Assembly (NCBI GenBank): GCA_030583925.1 | Contig: CP129482.1 | Location: 1,426,001-1,490,000 of the forward strand | Length of the DNA stretch: 64,000 nucleotides | From: Anaerolineales bacterium | GTDB taxonomy: Bacteria > Chloroflexota > Anaerolineae > Anaerolineales > Villigracilaceae | Direction: 5' to 3' | Shown: in pieces, positions 1 to 8,638 of the stretch | Layout of the letters: every line of letters starts with the position of its first letter | How positions within the stretch are numbered: position 1 is the first letter of the stretch | Program-made: the position numbers and the translations under genes | The notes under the pieces: generated by a model | The model's input: the letters and a program-made list of their open reading frames with translations, nothing else | The model's database searches: none | What the model was told of the DNA's origin: nothing

Positions 1-119
1 AGCCCGAAGCGATAGCGGAGGGCGTATCGAAACCACCATAGTTCAAGAATACCCTTGTTACAAAAATTGCTTTACGGCGTGGTGGTCTCGATACGCCCCT
101 TCGGGGCTACTCGACCACC
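1..119. repeat. Inverted pair of palindromic ggtggtcgag-type repeats
   Basis: A partial copy (1-36, cut by the window edge) and a full copy in opposite orientation (81-119) of a short imperfect palindrome. One arm reads ggtggtcgagtagcc and the other ggcgtatcgagaccacc, with a short variable loop. A third copy lies at 63921-63967, and a diverged one appears to be embedded in hemW (59873-59912). The copies flank about 45 nt of unique DNA. The copy at 81-119 sits just upstream of fadN and could act as a hairpin in its leader or as a terminator for the gene before it; neither can be decided from sequence. Confidence 0.8.
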
Positions 120-143
120 GAATAAGAATCAAACGAGGTGATA

Positions 144-2531
144 ATGAAATATCAAATTCACAAAGCAGTTGTCATCGGGGCAGGGACGATGGGGGCGGCG
201 ATTGCGGCGCATTTGGCGAACGCGGGCGTGCCTGTCACGTTGCTCGATATCGCTTCGAAGGATGGCGATAAGAATAAGATCGTCAACGAAGGCTGGGTGA
301 GGTGTCTCAAAGCCAAGCCAGCGAATCTGATGTCTGCGGAGTTGAAGTCGTTGGTGAGGTTGGGGAATCTTGACGATGACTTCGGCGCGGTGGCGGAAGC
401 GGATTGGATCGTCGAAGCGATTGTCGAGAACTTGAAGATTAAGCAGGAATTGATGAAGCGCATTGATGAAGTGCGAAAGCCTTCGGCGATCGTTTCAACC
501 AACACGTCGGGGATTCCTGTGCGGGATATTGCTGAAGGGCGCTCGAAGGAATTCAAGAAGCACTTTCTCGGCACGCACTTCTTCAATCCGCCGAGGTATT
601 TGAAGTTGCTGGAAGTTATCCCAACGAAAGATACCGACAAGGCAGTCGTTGAATTTATCTCGTGGTTTGGCGAGAATCGTCTGGGCAAAGGAGTTGTGTT
701 GTGCAAAGACACGCCGAACTTCATCGGTAACCGCGTAGCGTTCGGCACAGGCGCGTTCGGCATGGACTTCATCCTCAAGAACGATTACACGGTTGATGAG
801 GTGGATGCGATCACGGGTCCGCTGATGGGACGACCGAAAACGGCGACCTTCCGTTTGATGGACTTGGTCGGCATTGACGTATGGGATCACGTTGGGCGAA
901 ACCTTGCGCCGTTGATTCCGCACGACAAGTTGGGACAGGAATATCTCAAGTCTGAGGCGCCGAATAAGTTGATGTCGACTCTCGTCGAGCGCAAGTGGCT
1001 TGGGAACAAAACCAAAATCGGATTCTACAAGGAAGCGCGCGGTGAAGACGGCAAACGCGAGTTCTGGTCGTTGGATATAAAGACTCTCGAACACGTCGCG
1101 CCGACAAAGCCGAGATTCGAATCGGTCAAGGCGGCGAAAGAGGTCGAAGGGTTGGGAGACAGGTTGAAGGTCCTGATTGAAGCGGAAGACAAGGCGGGGC
1201 AACTGGTCAAAGCGTTGACGTATCAAGGCTTCCAGTACGCGTCGTCCATTATCCCCGAAGTTGCCGACACGGTGAAGCCGATTGACGACGCTGTCCGCTG
1301 GGGATTCATGCACGAAGCGGGTCCGTTCGAGACGTGGGATATGCTCGGGGTGCGCGAGACAGTCAAAAGGATGAAAGAAGCGGGTTATCCTGCGGCGAAG
1401 TGGGTGAGCGCGATGTTGAAGAACGGCGTCGAGTCGTTTTATCAATACAAGCGAAGCAGTCCTGCGGATAAAAATGGCGAGAAGGTCGGCGTGTATGACG
1501 CGGTGAAAGAAAAATATGTGAAGTTGAAAATGCCCGAGGGCGTTGTGGCGTTGAAGGGCATGAAGGTGGTTTCGCAAAACACGGGCGCGACGCTGCGTGA
1601 TATGGGCGACGGCGTGGCGTGTTTGGAATTTCACACGAAGATGAATTCGCTCGACGACGACATTATGAATATGGCGGTCGAGGCGATGGGGCGACTCGAA
1701 ACCGATTTCGATGGACTCGTCATTGGCAACGAAGGCGAAAATTTTAGCGCGGGCGCAAATTTGTTTATGATGGTGGTCGGCGCGCAGCAAGGCATGTGGG
1801 ATATGCTCGACGGTGCGGTGCGAAAACTGCAAGACATGAACATGCGGATGCGTTATTCGCCGAAGCCAATCGTTGTTGCGCCTGTGGGTCTCACGCTCGG
1901 CGGCGGATGCGAGATCACGATGCACGCGTCACGCGTCGTTGCGGCGGCGGAAACATACATCGGGCTTGTCGAACTCGGCGTGGGAGTCATCCCTGCGGGC
2001 GCTGGCACGAAAGAAATGTTGCGGCGCATCGTCAACCCTGTGATGCGAATCGAAAACGCTGAGCCGCTTGCCGCTCTGCAAAAAGCGTTTTTGCAAATGG
2101 GTCAAGCCAAAGTTGCCACGAGCGCGGAGGAAGCGCGCGGCATGGAAATTCTTTTGCCCGCCGATCGCATCGTGATGAATCGCAGTCAATTGCTCGCAGA
2201 AGCGAAGAAGGAAGTTCTGCACATGGTCGCGGCGGGATACAAACCGCCCGCGCCCGAATCCATTTACGCGGCGGGACGAGACGCGCTTGCCGCACTCCGC
2301 ATCGGCGCGTGGATGTTCAAGGAAGGTCAATACATCACGCAATACGATCATCACGTGGCAAGTAAACTCGCTTACGTGATGTGCGGCGGCGAACTCACGC
2401 GCGGTCAATGGGTGAGCGAGCAATATATTTTGGATCTCGAGCGTGAGGCGATTTTGTCGCTGTTCGGTGAAGAGAAAACGCAAGCGCGGATGTGGAGTAT
2501 TTTGCAAACTGGAAAACCGTTAAGAAATTAG
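144..2531 (+). CDS. fadN: 3-hydroxyacyl-CoA dehydrogenase / enoyl-CoA hydratase, FadN type
   Basis: Bifunctional beta-oxidation enzyme: hydrates 2-enoyl-CoA and oxidises 3-hydroxyacyl-CoA with NAD+. The dehydrogenase half is N-terminal, with nucleotide-binding motif GAGTMG at residues 12-17 and a 3HCDH C-terminal domain to about residue 330. The crotonase half is C-terminal, with oxyanion-hole SAGANL near 535, GGGCE near 589 and a second acidic residue in VELGVG near 609. This domain order and the length of 796 aa match Bacillus FadN rather than E. coli FadB. ATG 144 is preferred over GTG 138 because GAGG lies 5 nt before it. It is followed by fadA after a perfect hairpin, forming the usual fadN-fadA pair. 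The stop codon lies at the edge of the hairpin repeat. Confidence 0.93.
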   Translation: MKYQIHKAVVIGAGTMGAAIAAHLANAGVPVTLLDIASKDGDKNKIVNEGWVRCLKAKPANLMSAELKSLVRLGNLDDDFGAVAEADWIVEAIVENLKIKQELMKRIDEVRKPSAIVSTNTSGIPVRDIAEGRSKEFKKHFLGTHFFNPPRYLKLLEVIPTKDTDKAVVEFISWFGENRLGKGVVLCKDTPNFIGNRVAFGTGAFGMDFILKNDYTVDEVDAITGPLMGRPKTATFRLMDLVGIDVWDHVGRNLAPLIPHDKLGQEYLKSEAPNKLMSTLVERKWLGNKTKIGFYKEARGEDGKREFWSLDIKTLEHVAPTKPRFESVKAAKEVEGLGDRLKVLIEAEDKAGQLVKALTYQGFQYASSIIPEVADTVKPIDDAVRWGFMHEAGPFETWDMLGVRETVKRMKEAGYPAAKWVSAMLKNGVESFYQYKRSSPADKNGEKVGVYDAVKEKYVKLKMPEGVVALKGMKVVSQNTGATLRDMGDGVACLEFHTKMNSLDDDIMNMAVEAMGRLETDFDGLVIGNEGENFSAGANLFMMVVGAQQGMWDMLDGAVRKLQDMNMRMRYSPKPIVVAPVGLTLGGGCEITMHASRVVAAAETYIGLVELGVGVIPAGAGTKEMLRRIVNPVMRIENAEPLAALQKAFLQMGQAKVATSAEEARGMEILLPADRIVMNRSQLLAEAKKEVLHMVAAGYKPPAPESIYAAGRDALAALRIGAWMFKEGQYITQYDHHVASKLAYVMCGGELTRGQWVSEQYILDLEREAILSLFGEEKTQARMWSILQTGKPLRN

Positions 2532-2573
2532 AGAATTAGAGGATTGGAGAATTCTCTAATTCTCCAATCCTCT
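2531..2573. repeat. Perfect 16-bp hairpin of stuttered words between fadN and fadA
   Basis: Arms 2538-2553 and 2558-2573 are exact reverse complements separated by ctct. The left side is made of the near-repeats gagaatta / gaggattggagaatt. It starts on the fadN stop codon and ends 2 nt before the fadA ribosome binding site. It may modulate the fadN:fadA expression ratio, and it belongs to the stuttered-word repeat class found across the window. Confidence 0.85.
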
Positions 2574-2587
2574 GCAAAGGAGTGACT

Positions 2588-3772
2588 ATGAAAGACGCAG
2601 TAATTGTTTCCGCCGTTCGGACGCCTGTAGGCAAAGCAAAACGTGGAGGACTTGCCACGGTTCGCACCGACGAGATGGCTGCCTCGACCATTCAGGCTTT
2701 GCTCAAGCGGACACCGAATCTCGATCCCGCCCAGATCGAGGACGTGGTCATCGGCTGTGCCTTCCCCGAAGGCGAACAGGGACTCAACATGGCGCGTATG
2801 ATCGCTTTACGCGCGGGGCTTCCCGACTCGGTCCCCGCTGAAACCATCAATCGCTATTGCGCTTCAGGCGTGCAGTCCATCGCGCATGTGGCGTATGCGA
2901 TTCAATCGGGTCAAATTGAAATCGGCATCGCTGGAGGGGCAGAGTCCATGACGATGGTGCCGATGGCGGGATTCAAGTTTTCGCCGAATCCGTATTTTGC
3001 GCAAGACCTGCCGCACTATTACACCAATATGGGACTCACCGCCGAGAACGTCGCGGTCAAGTATGGAGTCAGCCGCGAGGATCAGGATGAGTTTGCTTTG
3101 AAGAGCAATCAGAAAGCGGCGAAGGCGGTCAACTCGGGTTTGTTTGATCCTGAGCTGGCTCCGATTGACGTGGAAGTTGTTGAAATGAACGGCGGCGAAA
3201 AACCCGTCAAAAAGAATTTCACCGTCAACCGCGATGAAGGTCCACGCGCGGACACGAGCATAGAAGCGCTCGCCAAACTCAAGCCAGCCTTCAAAGAGGG
3301 CGGCATGGTCACGGCGGGTAACTCGTCACAAATGTCCGATGGCGCGGCGGCGGTGATGGTCATGTCGGCGGAGAAGGCGACCGAGTTGGGACTCAAGCCG
3401 CTGGTGAGATTCGTCTCGTTTGCGGTGGGAGGCGTCCCGCCTGAGTTGATGGGAATCGGTCCCGTTGTGGCGATTCCGAAGGCGTTGAAAATCGCTGGCT
3501 TGTCCCTCAACGACATTGACCTGATAGAATTAAACGAAGCCTTTGCCGCGCAGTCGCTGGCGGTGATCCGCACGCTGGAGATGGACGAGAGCAAAGTCAA
3601 CGTCAATGGCGGCGCGATCGCATTGGGACATCCGCTCGGATGCACAGGCTCGAAACTCACCACGCAACTCATCTATGAAATGGGTCGGCGCAAGTCCAAG
3701 TATGGCATGGTCACAATGTGCATCGGCGGCGGCATGGGCGCCGCGGCGGTGTTCGAGAATTTACAAAACTAA
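2588..3772 (+). CDS. fadA: Acetyl-CoA acyltransferase (thiolase)
   Basis: Catalyses thiolytic cleavage of 3-ketoacyl-CoA, the last step of beta-oxidation, on the product of FadN. All thiolase landmarks are present: nucleophilic Cys91 in [10 protein letters not shown], His348 in [11 protein letters not shown] and Cys378 in CIGGGMGAA. The length of 394 aa is typical. ATG 2588 is chosen because AAAGGAG stands 5 nt upstream; GTG 2582 in the same frame overlaps that site. It is co-oriented with fadN (57 nt gap) and the SCP2-like gene, and probably one transcript covers the three. Confidence 0.94.
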   Translation: MKDAVIVSAVRTPVGKAKRGGLATVRTDEMAASTIQALLKRTPNLDPAQIEDVVIGCAFPEGEQGLNMARMIALRAGLPDSVPAETINRYCASGVQSIAHVAYAIQSGQIEIGIAGGAESMTMVPMAGFKFSPNPYFAQDLPHYYTNMGLTAENVAVKYGVSREDQDEFALKSNQKAAKAVNSGLFDPELAPIDVEVVEMNGGEKPVKKNFTVNRDEGPRADTSIEALAKLKPAFKEGGMVTAGNSSQMSDGAAAVMVMSAEKATELGLKPLVRFVSFAVGGVPPELMGIGPVVAIPKALKIAGLSLNDIDLIELNEAFAAQSLAVIRTLEMDESKVNVNGGAIALGHPLGCTGSKLTTQLIYEMGRRKSKYGMVTMCIGGGMGAAAVFENLQN

Positions 3773-3774
3773 AT

Positions 3775-3866
3775 GTCATTGCGAGGGCGGTGTAATTCCG
3801 CCCGAAGCAATCTCCAACACTGCGAGGAGATTGCTTCGTCGGGCTACGCCCTCCTCGCAACGACAT
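3775..3866. repeat. Long palindromic repeat of the gcgaagcaatctc family
   Basis: Imperfect inverted repeat beginning tcattgcgagggcg and ending cgccctcctcgcaacgaca, with internal gaagcaatctcc / ggagattgcttcg arms. It starts 2 nt after the fadA stop codon. A second copy lies at 62968-63045. Such elements can fold into long hairpins; the role is unknown. Confidence 0.8.
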
Positions 3867-3888
3867 AAAAATTAAAGGAGACTACACA

Positions 3889-4218
3889 ATGCCCCTCACA
3901 GTATCACAACTCATGGAAAAAATGCCTGGCGCGTTCTTGCCTGAAAAAGCGCAGGGCGTGAACGCCGTCCTGCACTTCAAGTTTACAGGCGCGGAAGCGG
4001 GTGAATGGAACGCCAAGATCGCCGACGGCAAGTGCGAGGTCAAGCAAGGCGCGCCTGCCGACAAAGCCACCATGACGCTCACCGCCGATTCGAGCGATTA
4101 CGTCAAACTCTTCACGGGCGAATTGGACGGTATGCAAGCCTTCATGCAGGGCAAGCTCAAACTGGGCGGCGACCTGAACCTGGCGATGAAGATGATGCAG
4201 ATGTTCAAGATCAAATGA
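3889..4218 (+). CDS. SCP2 sterol-binding domain protein
   Basis: Small 109-aa protein made of a single SCP2 lipid-binding domain, recognisable from the central strand pattern WNAKIADGKCEVKQG, the segment KATMTLTADSSDYVKLFTGE and the end GDLNLAMKMMQMFKI. Family members bind fatty acyl-CoA or other lipids in a hydrophobic tunnel. Its place right after fadN-fadA suggests an acyl-CoA carrier role in beta-oxidation, which is inference. AAAGGAG precedes the ATG at normal spacing. A palindromic element separates it from fadA. Confidence 0.85.
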   Translation: MPLTVSQLMEKMPGAFLPEKAQGVNAVLHFKFTGAEAGEWNAKIADGKCEVKQGAPADKATMTLTADSSDYVKLFTGELDGMQAFMQGKLKLGGDLNLAMKMMQMFKIK

Positions 4219-4267
4219 AGAAGAAGCGCTCCGAAAGGGGCGCTTAATTATTGATGTTGCAGAGAGG

Positions 4268-4321
4268 GTGCGTCGCACTAGGAATCACAAAACTGCTTTC
4301 ATCGGGTAAAGTGCGACGCAC
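4268..4321. repeat. 12-bp inverted repeat between convergent genes
   Basis: Arms gtgcgtcgcact (4268-4279) and agtgcgacgcac (4310-4321) are exact reverse complements around a 30-nt loop, lying between the ends of the SCP2 gene and the minus-strand SGNH-like gene. It may end transcription from either side, but no U-tract follows, so a dispersed repeat is equally likely. Confidence 0.7.
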
Positions 4322-4334
4322 TGGTTAATCTGAG

Positions 4335-5336
4335 TTATTGATTTTCACTGAGATAGTTTTTCAGGTTCTGTATCAACCGCTCGGTGCGGACCTCACGTCC
4401 TTGCTCGTTGAGGTGATAGGGCGTGTCGTAGAAATAATCGTCGGGGAGGCAGAGCTGGTCGAGGTTTGTGAGGAGGGGAATCGTTGTCCGATTTTTGAGG
4501 AGGTTGAAGAAGCGATCGAGATTCTTTTTGCCAGTCCGTTCGCAATTCGTTTGGCGGTGCGCTTGGGCTTCGTAGAAGACCAGCGCGCCTTTTGATTTTG
4601 CGTATTGGTTGAAATCTTCCAGATACACGTATGCGTCGTCGATCAGGTTGATCGGGTAGACCGAATCGGCGATGTCGAATTTTTTGTCCGCTCCTTCGCC
4701 CAAATGACCGATGAAGTCGCCGTGTTCGTTGAAGAGATCGCCAGAATAGAAGTTTCGACCTGCTTCGTAGGTAAAGCCGTAGAGATAATAATTCGATTGG
4801 CGGTTGACTTTGCGCTCAAGCATCATTGCGAAGATGGACGGCATCTGCTTGTAAGGCTCGTGTAGATACCAAATCCGTTCGGGGGAAAATTCCACCCAGT
4901 CTGCCAGAAATTGAGGTTGACCGTAAAAAGACGGAAGATCGGTGAAGTTGTAATATTCGAGGCTGATGATGACAATATCGCCAGCCCGAAGATTCGCTTT
5001 GATCTCGTTCAATGGAGCAATGCCCAACGCGACGTGCAACCCGTCGTTGATCACGGGGATGCCGAGTTCCCGCTCCATGAGTTCGCTGTCGATGCCGAAG
5101 GCGACGTTCGAACCGCCGACAATGATGATGCGAGGCGAGGGAACGTCTCGCAACAGCGCCGACTTCAGCAGGCTGGCTTGATAAAGGTGCTTTGCGTCTG
5201 GCGGCGTGGCGGCAAAGATGACCGCAATCTCGAGGGTGACGAGCAAGATAACAAGCGCTGTGTTTCTGAAGAACTTCGGAAGGTCGTTTGGTCGAGTCGT
5301 TTTAGAATTGGAAGTAAATGAACGCTTGCGGGACAC
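4335..5336 (-). CDS. SGNH/DltD-like membrane-anchored protein, MBOAT partner
   Basis: 333 aa with one N-terminal membrane segment (about residues 25-43) and an exported domain that opens with IIIVGGSNVAFGIDSELME, the Ser-containing block typical of SGNH-like partners of MBOAT enzymes. It overlaps the MBOAT gene by 35 nt, implying coupled translation. In alginate, teichoic acid and exopolysaccharide systems such partners complete transfer of acyl groups outside the cell; the substrate here cannot be read. Later motifs are too diverged for me to confirm a catalytic Asp-His pair. Confidence 0.7.
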   Translation of the reverse strand: MSRKRSFTSNSKTTRPNDLPKFFRNTALVILLVTLEIAVIFAATPPDAKHLYQASLLKSALLRDVPSPRIIIVGGSNVAFGIDSELMERELGIPVINDGLHVALGIAPLNEIKANLRAGDIVIISLEYYNFTDLPSFYGQPQFLADWVEFSPERIWYLHEPYKQMPSIFAMMLERKVNRQSNYYLYGFTYEAGRNFYSGDLFNEHGDFIGHLGEGADKKFDIADSVYPINLIDDAYVYLEDFNQYAKSKGALVFYEAQAHRQTNCERTGKKNLDRFFNLLKNRTTIPLLTNLDQLCLPDDYFYDTPYHLNEQGREVRTERLIQNLKNYLSENQ

Positions 5337-6828
5337 CAGTGTACGAAGTTCCCAGCGCTAGGATTGTCGTGATCAAGAGCGAATAAGCGACAAAGCGGAG
5401 GATGGGTCGCTTTTGGTTGAAACGCTCGATAAAATCTTCACGATGTTGTTTGAGTTCGACATAAAGCAGGAAGCATAATGCAAGCATTGACAATACAATT
5501 TCAGAACGCGTCAGTTCAGATAAACTGCGTATGGAAGCGAACACTGCGTTTTCAAATCCCCAGAATCCCGTGCGCGCTCCCTCTTGGAGGAGGTTTATGG
5601 ATTGGCTGACGAAATCGCTCCAGCCGCTGAAGAGGTGAGTGGCGATGTAGAACGCGTCGGGGAGGGTCGAGGCGCGGAAAAAGATCCAGGCGAAGCAGAC
5701 CAGCCCGAAGGTGGAAAGAAGCGAGAGTCCATCTAAGGCGGAGGGGAATCGGGTTGCGAATCCAGTTTTACGAAGGCGAGTCCAGTATGGCTCGAGGATG
5801 TGATTCAGCAAAACGAAAATTCCATGCAGGGCGCCCCAGATGACGAATGTCCAATTTGCGCCGTGCCAGAGACCGCTGACGACGAAGGTGATGAAGAGGT
5901 TGATGGCAGTGCGGCGCGCGCCTGCACGACTGCCGCCGAGCGGAATGTAGACGTAGTCGCGGAACCACGTGGAGAGGGAGATGTGCCAGCGCCGCCAAAA
6001 TTCCGAAATGGATTTTGCGAAGTAGGGGTGTTGAAAATTTTTCATCAATCGGACGCCCATGACTTGCGCGGCGCCGAAAGCGATATCGGAATAGCCTGAA
6101 AAGTCGCAATAAATTTGAATTGCAAATGCGAGGGTGGCGAAAACGAGCGCGGGTCCGTGGTGACTCGTGGGCGAGTCGTAGATCGGGTTGACGAACAGCG
6201 CCATGCGGTCGGCGATGACGACTTTTTTGAACATACCCCATGCCATCCATTTCAAGCCGTCGGTGACGCGTTGATATTCGAAGCGATGTTCTTCGTGCAA
6301 TTGATGCAGGATGTTTTGTGGACGTTCGATGGGACCCGCGACCAATTGCGGATAAAACAAAACGTACAGCGCGAGATAGCCGTAGTGCCGCTCGGCTTTT
6401 TGATGACCGCGATAAACTTCGATGGTGTAGCTCAACGATTGGAACGTGTGAAACGACAATCCGATGGGCAGGATGATCGAAAGGTCTGCGATGGGATAGT
6501 TCCAGCCGATGAAGTTCGCAAGCGCGGCGAGGTTGTCATTGGCGAAGTTGAAATACTTAAAGAAGCCGAGCATCCCGATGTTGGCAAGGATGCTAGCGAA
6601 CAAAATCCATTTCTTTTTGTTTCCTTGCGCGCGTTCGAGTCCAATCCCTGCAAAGTAATCCACTGTGATGGTGACGAAGAGAATCAAAATGTACTTGGGG
6701 ATGAACGCCATGTAAAAATAGCAACTGGCGGCAAGCAACAATCCCCAACGGAAGCGATGAGGGAGCAGAAAGTATAAAGTTGTTACAACAGGGAAGAATA
6801 CGAGGAACTGGAACGAGTTAAAGAGCAT
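5302..6828 (-). CDS. MBOAT family O-acyltransferase
   Basis: 508-aa polytopic protein resembling AlgI/DltB. It has about ten hydrophobic segments, the motif FWRRWHISLSTWFRDYVYIP and the catalytic-histidine block SGLWHGANWTFVIWGALHG, diagnostic of the family. It is expected to move acyl groups across the membrane onto an extracellular polysaccharide or similar acceptor with the overlapping downstream SGNH-like protein. No polysaccharide biosynthesis genes lie nearby, so the acceptor is unknown. Confidence 0.92.
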   Translation of the reverse strand: MLFNSFQFLVFFPVVTTLYFLLPHRFRWGLLLAASCYFYMAFIPKYILILFVTITVDYFAGIGLERAQGNKKKWILFASILANIGMLGFFKYFNFANDNLAALANFIGWNYPIADLSIILPIGLSFHTFQSLSYTIEVYRGHQKAERHYGYLALYVLFYPQLVAGPIERPQNILHQLHEEHRFEYQRVTDGLKWMAWGMFKKVVIADRMALFVNPIYDSPTSHHGPALVFATLAFAIQIYCDFSGYSDIAFGAAQVMGVRLMKNFQHPYFAKSISEFWRRWHISLSTWFRDYVYIPLGGSRAGARRTAINLFITFVVSGLWHGANWTFVIWGALHGIFVLLNHILEPYWTRLRKTGFATRFPSALDGLSLLSTFGLVCFAWIFFRASTLPDAFYIATHLFSGWSDFVSQSINLLQEGARTGFWGFENAVFASIRSLSELTRSEIVLSMLALCFLLYVELKQHREDFIERFNQKRPILRFVAYSLLITTILALGTSYTGVPQAFIYFQF

Positions 6829-6854
6829 GGATCGAAATCAAGACAGATTTTTTT

Positions 6855-7274
6855 CTACATAAACAATGAAAGCACAGACCACAACGCCGAGGCGGTCAGG
6901 CACATGGTGATGACGGCGAAGATGCTCGTGGTGATGCCAGCGGCTCTCGAACGAATCCATCCTGATAACCCGATGCCGCCGAGGAATACGAAGATCGCCA
7001 AAACCAGTATCAGAAACCCGCCGACGCTGAGCGGTTCTAGATCCGCGCGCACTTCGTTTAGTTCGGCGGTGGCGGCGAAGGCTAGCACCGAGGCGATCAG
7101 CGAGTAGGTGAACAAAACGGTCGAGATCGAAAACACGATGATGCAAGCGGTGACGAGTTTGCTTTTATTTTCCGTCACCAGAAATTGGATCACGGCGGTC
7201 AAGCCGAAGCCTGCCAGCAAGCCTGCCAAAGTTGCGAACGCGCCCGCCTCCGCCAGATAATTTTCAACGGTCAT
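6855..7274 (-). CDS. Small four-helix membrane protein
   Basis: 139 aa with four hydrophobic stretches (about residues 12-32, 40-66, 84-104 and 112-136) and short charged loops; no family recognised. GGAGA precedes the ATG at 7 nt. It ends 26 nt before the MBOAT start in the same direction, so the three genes may be one operon, but nothing in the sequence ties it to acyl transfer. Confidence 0.7.
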   Translation of the reverse strand: MTVENYLAEAGAFATLAGLLAGFGLTAVIQFLVTENKSKLVTACIIVFSISTVLFTYSLIASVLAFAATAELNEVRADLEPLSVGGFLILVLAIFVFLGGIGLSGWIRSRAAGITTSIFAVITMCLTASALWSVLSLFM

Positions 7275-7343
7275 GATCTCTCCTGAGTGGGGTATTGTGG
7301 ATGCGAATTATAACGGTTCATTCGCAGGGACGGCTGGTTCAGT

Positions 7344-8558
7344 TTACTTCGACGTTTCCTCAGGGGGCTTGACGGCGCGGAACTCGCGGAACAACAACAG
7401 GTCGTAAACAATTTTCAACCCGCCGCTGATGAAGAACGGCGCGCTGAGCAACGCGGGGATGGCGAAGAAGAGTCCTGTTAATACGGGGGAGAGGGAAGCG
7501 CCGACGGAGCGCGCGATGGCGGTAACGCCCGAGGCGGCGGAGCGCTCGTCGGGGGCGACAACAGCCATCGTGTAGGATTGACGCGTCGGCACGTCCATCT
7601 GTGAAATGCTGAAGCGGATGAGGAGAATCCCAATGGCGAGGGGAAGCGTCGGCATCAGCGGCACGAGCATGAGCAAAATGTTCGAGGGGATGTGCGTGAA
7701 GACCATCGTGTTGACCAAGCCGAACTTGTTGGCGATGCGAACCGCGAGCAGAGCCGAAATGCCTGCCAGAATATTTGCGCCGAAGAAGATCGAGCCGAGC
7801 AGGGCGATGTCCGCGCCGAAGCGGACATGGAACCAATAGGCGAGCAGGCTTTGCACGATCAAGCCGCCCGCGAACGCGTCGAGGGCGAACAGCGCGGAGA
7901 GTTTGAAGACGACGTTGCGAGAACGGTGTAAACCTAGTGAGTACTTCGTACTGCGTACTGCGTGAGGCGTGGCGACTTCGATGTTTGATGAGAGATTGGC
8001 GAATAGGAGGAGCAAAATGACTCCGCCGAGGGCGTAGCCGATTAACACGAAGCGATAGGATTCGAGAGTCGTCGAGCCGCTGAGTTGAAAGGACTGGGCG
8101 AGCCATCCGCTGACGAGCGCGCCAGTGGCGGTGGCGAATGAGCCAGCGAGGTTGTACCACGCGAAGAAATGCGTCCGTTTTTCGTTTGAGATCAATTGTG
8201 TGAGGCTTGCCTGTTCAACCGAGAGGAATGGTCCGATCTCGTTGCCGCTCGGGCTGATGACGCCAAAGATCGCCGCGAGCATGAGCAGGAAGTAATTTTT
8301 TGTCAGCACAAAGCCAATGCCTGCCCCAGCCATGAGTAACGCGCCGACGAGGAGAGTTTTTTTTCGCCCCCATCGGTCTGCGGATGTTGTCAGCCACAGC
8401 GAAATGACCGCGTCGCCGATGAGCGTGAGCGTGAACAGCAGTCCGATCTGCGTTTCGGTGAGTCCTGCCTCGGCGAGGTAGAGCGCGAGGATGACAGAGA
8501 GAAACCCATAGCAGAACAAGCGGACGATTCGGGTGGTGAAGAGGAGGGGGATGTCCAT
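7344..8558 (-). CDS. MFS transporter
   Basis: 404 aa with roughly twelve transmembrane segments in two halves. The loop after TM2 carries the MFS signature SADRWGRKKTLLVGALLM. The substrate is unknown; the pattern resembles drug/sugar exporters of the MFS_1 type. The central cytoplasmic loop (about residues 199-206, DNA 7940-7963) is encoded by stuttered words gtacttcgta-ctgcgta-ctgcgt, which recur between other genes (22473-22562), so part of the loop probably came from a repeat insertion. No clear ribosome binding site precedes the ATG. Confidence 0.88.
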   Translation of the reverse strand: MDIPLLFTTRIVRLFCYGFLSVILALYLAEAGLTETQIGLLFTLTLIGDAVISLWLTTSADRWGRKKTLLVGALLMAGAGIGFVLTKNYFLLMLAAIFGVISPSGNEIGPFLSVEQASLTQLISNEKRTHFFAWYNLAGSFATATGALVSGWLAQSFQLSGSTTLESYRFVLIGYALGGVILLLLFANLSSNIEVATPHAVRSTKYSLGLHRSRNVVFKLSALFALDAFAGGLIVQSLLAYWFHVRFGADIALLGSIFFGANILAGISALLAVRIANKFGLVNTMVFTHIPSNILLMLVPLMPTLPLAIGILLIRFSISQMDVPTRQSYTMAVVAPDERSAASGVTAIARSVGASLSPVLTGLFFAIPALLSAPFFISGGLKIVYDLLLFREFRAVKPPEETSK

Positions 8559-8638
8559 TTTTTATGTTCCGTGAAAATCCGTGCAATCTGTGGCTGATGT
8601 CTTAGATTTCCCGTAATTACGGTAAAGATCCAAAAATT
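8559..8638. repeat. Short-word repeat remnant upstream of MFS gene
   Basis: Holds ccgtgaaaatccgtgcaat and atctgtggctgatgtc, a fragment of the 'atccgtg / tctgtggc' word family also seen at 33855-34090 and 56800-56905. No gene seen. Confidence 0.45.

Noticed and set aside
495..1925. Long open frame on the minus strand inside fadN (476 codons)
   Set aside because: Composition is His/Arg-rich and it has no domain pattern; it is the antisense of a strongly recognised enzyme in a G+C-rich third-position context.
6115..6777. Open frame opposite the MBOAT gene
   Set aside because: Antisense shadow of a clear MBOAT coding region; no ribosome binding site.
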